Part shown: piece after piece, positions 28,695 to 29,362 of the stretch
Layout of the letters: each line of letters starts with the position of its first letter
Position numbering within the stretch: the stretch's first letter is position 1
Virus record (IMG/VR): IMGVR_UViG_3300023176_003291
Span: 1 to 29,362 of that record
Length of the DNA stretch: 29,362 nucleotides
Strand: one strand, 5' to 3'
Origin: a virus
Notes under the pieces: model-generated
Seen by the model: only the letters and a program-made list of their open reading frames with translations
Told to the model about the DNA's origin: nothing
The model's database searches: none
Position numbers and translations under genes: made by a program

Positions 28695-29362
28695 TTACAA
28701 CCCTGCTATTTCGCCTGTATTTTTCAAGCGTAGCGGAATGTAAATAAACTCAACCGCTTTAACTGGCTCAATAGCAATATCCAGATAAAGTTCGTTACGA
28801 TCAATTCTAGATGGAGTATTGTTTGACTCATCACAAACTACCAAGTAGTCATACAATGCTCTTTGTCCAACAAGCTCAAGCATTAAACTTTCTGCTGCTT
28901 GTTTAATTTCATCGCGTGTAATCTTATCGTTAGGCTCAAAGATATAAGGCTTAGCAAGCTGATTTAATTGACTACGTAAGTAAATTACTAATCTTGCAAC
29001 ATTGATTCTATCCAATGCACTTGCACCTCTCGAACGAGTTTTTTGTCCGTAGTTTACAAGTCCTGCACCGCTAATAAATGTTATTGGGTTAATATTTTGT
29101 GCATACAAAGTATCTCTTTGACCTTCATTAAGTGCTACACTTACAAATTCTCCTTCGTTATTAATATAACCTGTTGAACTTGCATTAGTTATGCCGCCAC
29201 GTCTTGTACCTGCCGGTGCAAACCATGGATAGCTAACTTGGTCACTTAGTGCAATAGTTCTTAGCATCATGTGTGAAGCCGGAACTACAACATTGTTACC
29301 AAAGTTGTCACTTGTAAATCCACTTGGATAAAATACACCAAGATATTCGTCTCTGCTCACAA
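28695..29362 (-). CDS. gp18: gp18 tail sheath protein, C-terminal part
   Basis: Only the last 222 or so codons are present; the frame is open to the right edge, and the GTG near 29360 is an internal codon, not the start. Recognisable sheath features are VSYPWFAPAGTRRGGITNAS, INPITFISGAGLVNYGQKTR, and the C-terminal SALDRINVARLVIYLRSQLN, VVCDESNN and LYLDIAIEPVKAVEFIYIPL. These are shared by contractile-tail sheaths, where the C-terminal domain forms the inner layer around the tube. gp19 follows directly, as in T4. Confidence 0.95.
   Translation of the reverse strand, partial: VSRDEYLGVFYPSGFTSDNFGNNVVVPASHMMLRTIALSDQVSYPWFAPAGTRRGGITNASSTGYINNEGEFVSVALNEGQRDTLYAQNINPITFISGAGLVNYGQKTRSRGASALDRINVARLVIYLRSQLNQLAKPYIFEPNDKITRDEIKQAAESLMLELVGQRALYDYLVVCDESNNTPSRIDRNELYLDIAIEPVKAVEFIYIPLRLKNTGEIAGL

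Noticed and set aside
1-29362. tRNA genes, insertion sequences, integrase or attachment sites
   Set aside because: Gaps between genes are at most about 130 bases and none holds a cloverleaf, terminal inverted repeats or a recombinase gene.

Overview
The window is a piece of a T4-type myovirus genome. It carries the T4 core in a recognisable order on the minus strand: tail sheath gp18 (cut by the right edge), tail tube gp19, head-completion gp4, terminase small and large subunits gp16 and gp17, single-strand-binding gp32, recombinase UvsX, mediator UvsY and helicase UvsW. The gp32, UvsX and UvsY sequences, the small acidic gene between uvsX and uvsY, and the low-GC DNA fit the marine branch (relatives of cyanophages and pelagiphages) better than enteric T4. 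No photosynthesis gene, tRNA, integrase, insertion sequence or CRISPR array is visible. The host cannot be named from this DNA.

Layout, following transcription (right to left). 29362-24758: tail and head genes (gp18, gp19, a tail-tube-like structural protein, a 120-aa unknown, gp4, gp16, a 185-aa unknown). 24755-18143: a 903-aa repeat-rich protein with a peptidoglycan-binding domain, then gp17, then a 749-aa LysM and cysteine-cluster protein. 18142-15203: gp32 behind an elaborate promoter, then uvsX, a small acidic gene and uvsY. 15206-3503: a cassette of thirteen sugar genes. 3485-1: a 417-aa protein with a possible degenerate helicase fold, uvsW, a 168-aa unknown and the start of a cupin-like gene cut by the left edge. 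No gap without a gene exceeds about 130 bases.

The sugar cassette is the outstanding part. It starts with a 4-base overlap with uvsY and holds, in the order of Salmonella O-antigen loci, RfbF, RfbG, an RfbH-type dehydrase and an RfbJ-type reductase. This is the route from glucose-1-phosphate through CDP-glucose to a CDP-3,6-dideoxyhexose. Around it lie two pyruvyltransferase-family proteins, an exostosin-like transferase, a cytidylyltransferase-cupin fusion, three DxD glycosyltransferases (one is the only plus-strand gene), and three diverged paralogues of a KpsS/KpsC-like transferase. The likely purpose is to build and attach an unusual sugar to the host surface or to the virion; the sequence does not say which.

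Regulation is readable. A motif (G/C)ATAAATA, matching the T4 late promoter, recurs before late genes. Three strong hairpin terminators punctuate the minus strand. In four genes the late motif lies only 5-7 bases before the ATG, which would make their late mRNAs leaderless or nearly so. gp32 has a near-consensus sigma-70 promoter with a late motif nested in its spacer and two perfect dyads over the -35 and -10. Several gene starts were set at ATG codons overlapping the preceding stop (ATGA or TAATG), in preference to longer TTG, GTG or unsupported ATG starts.
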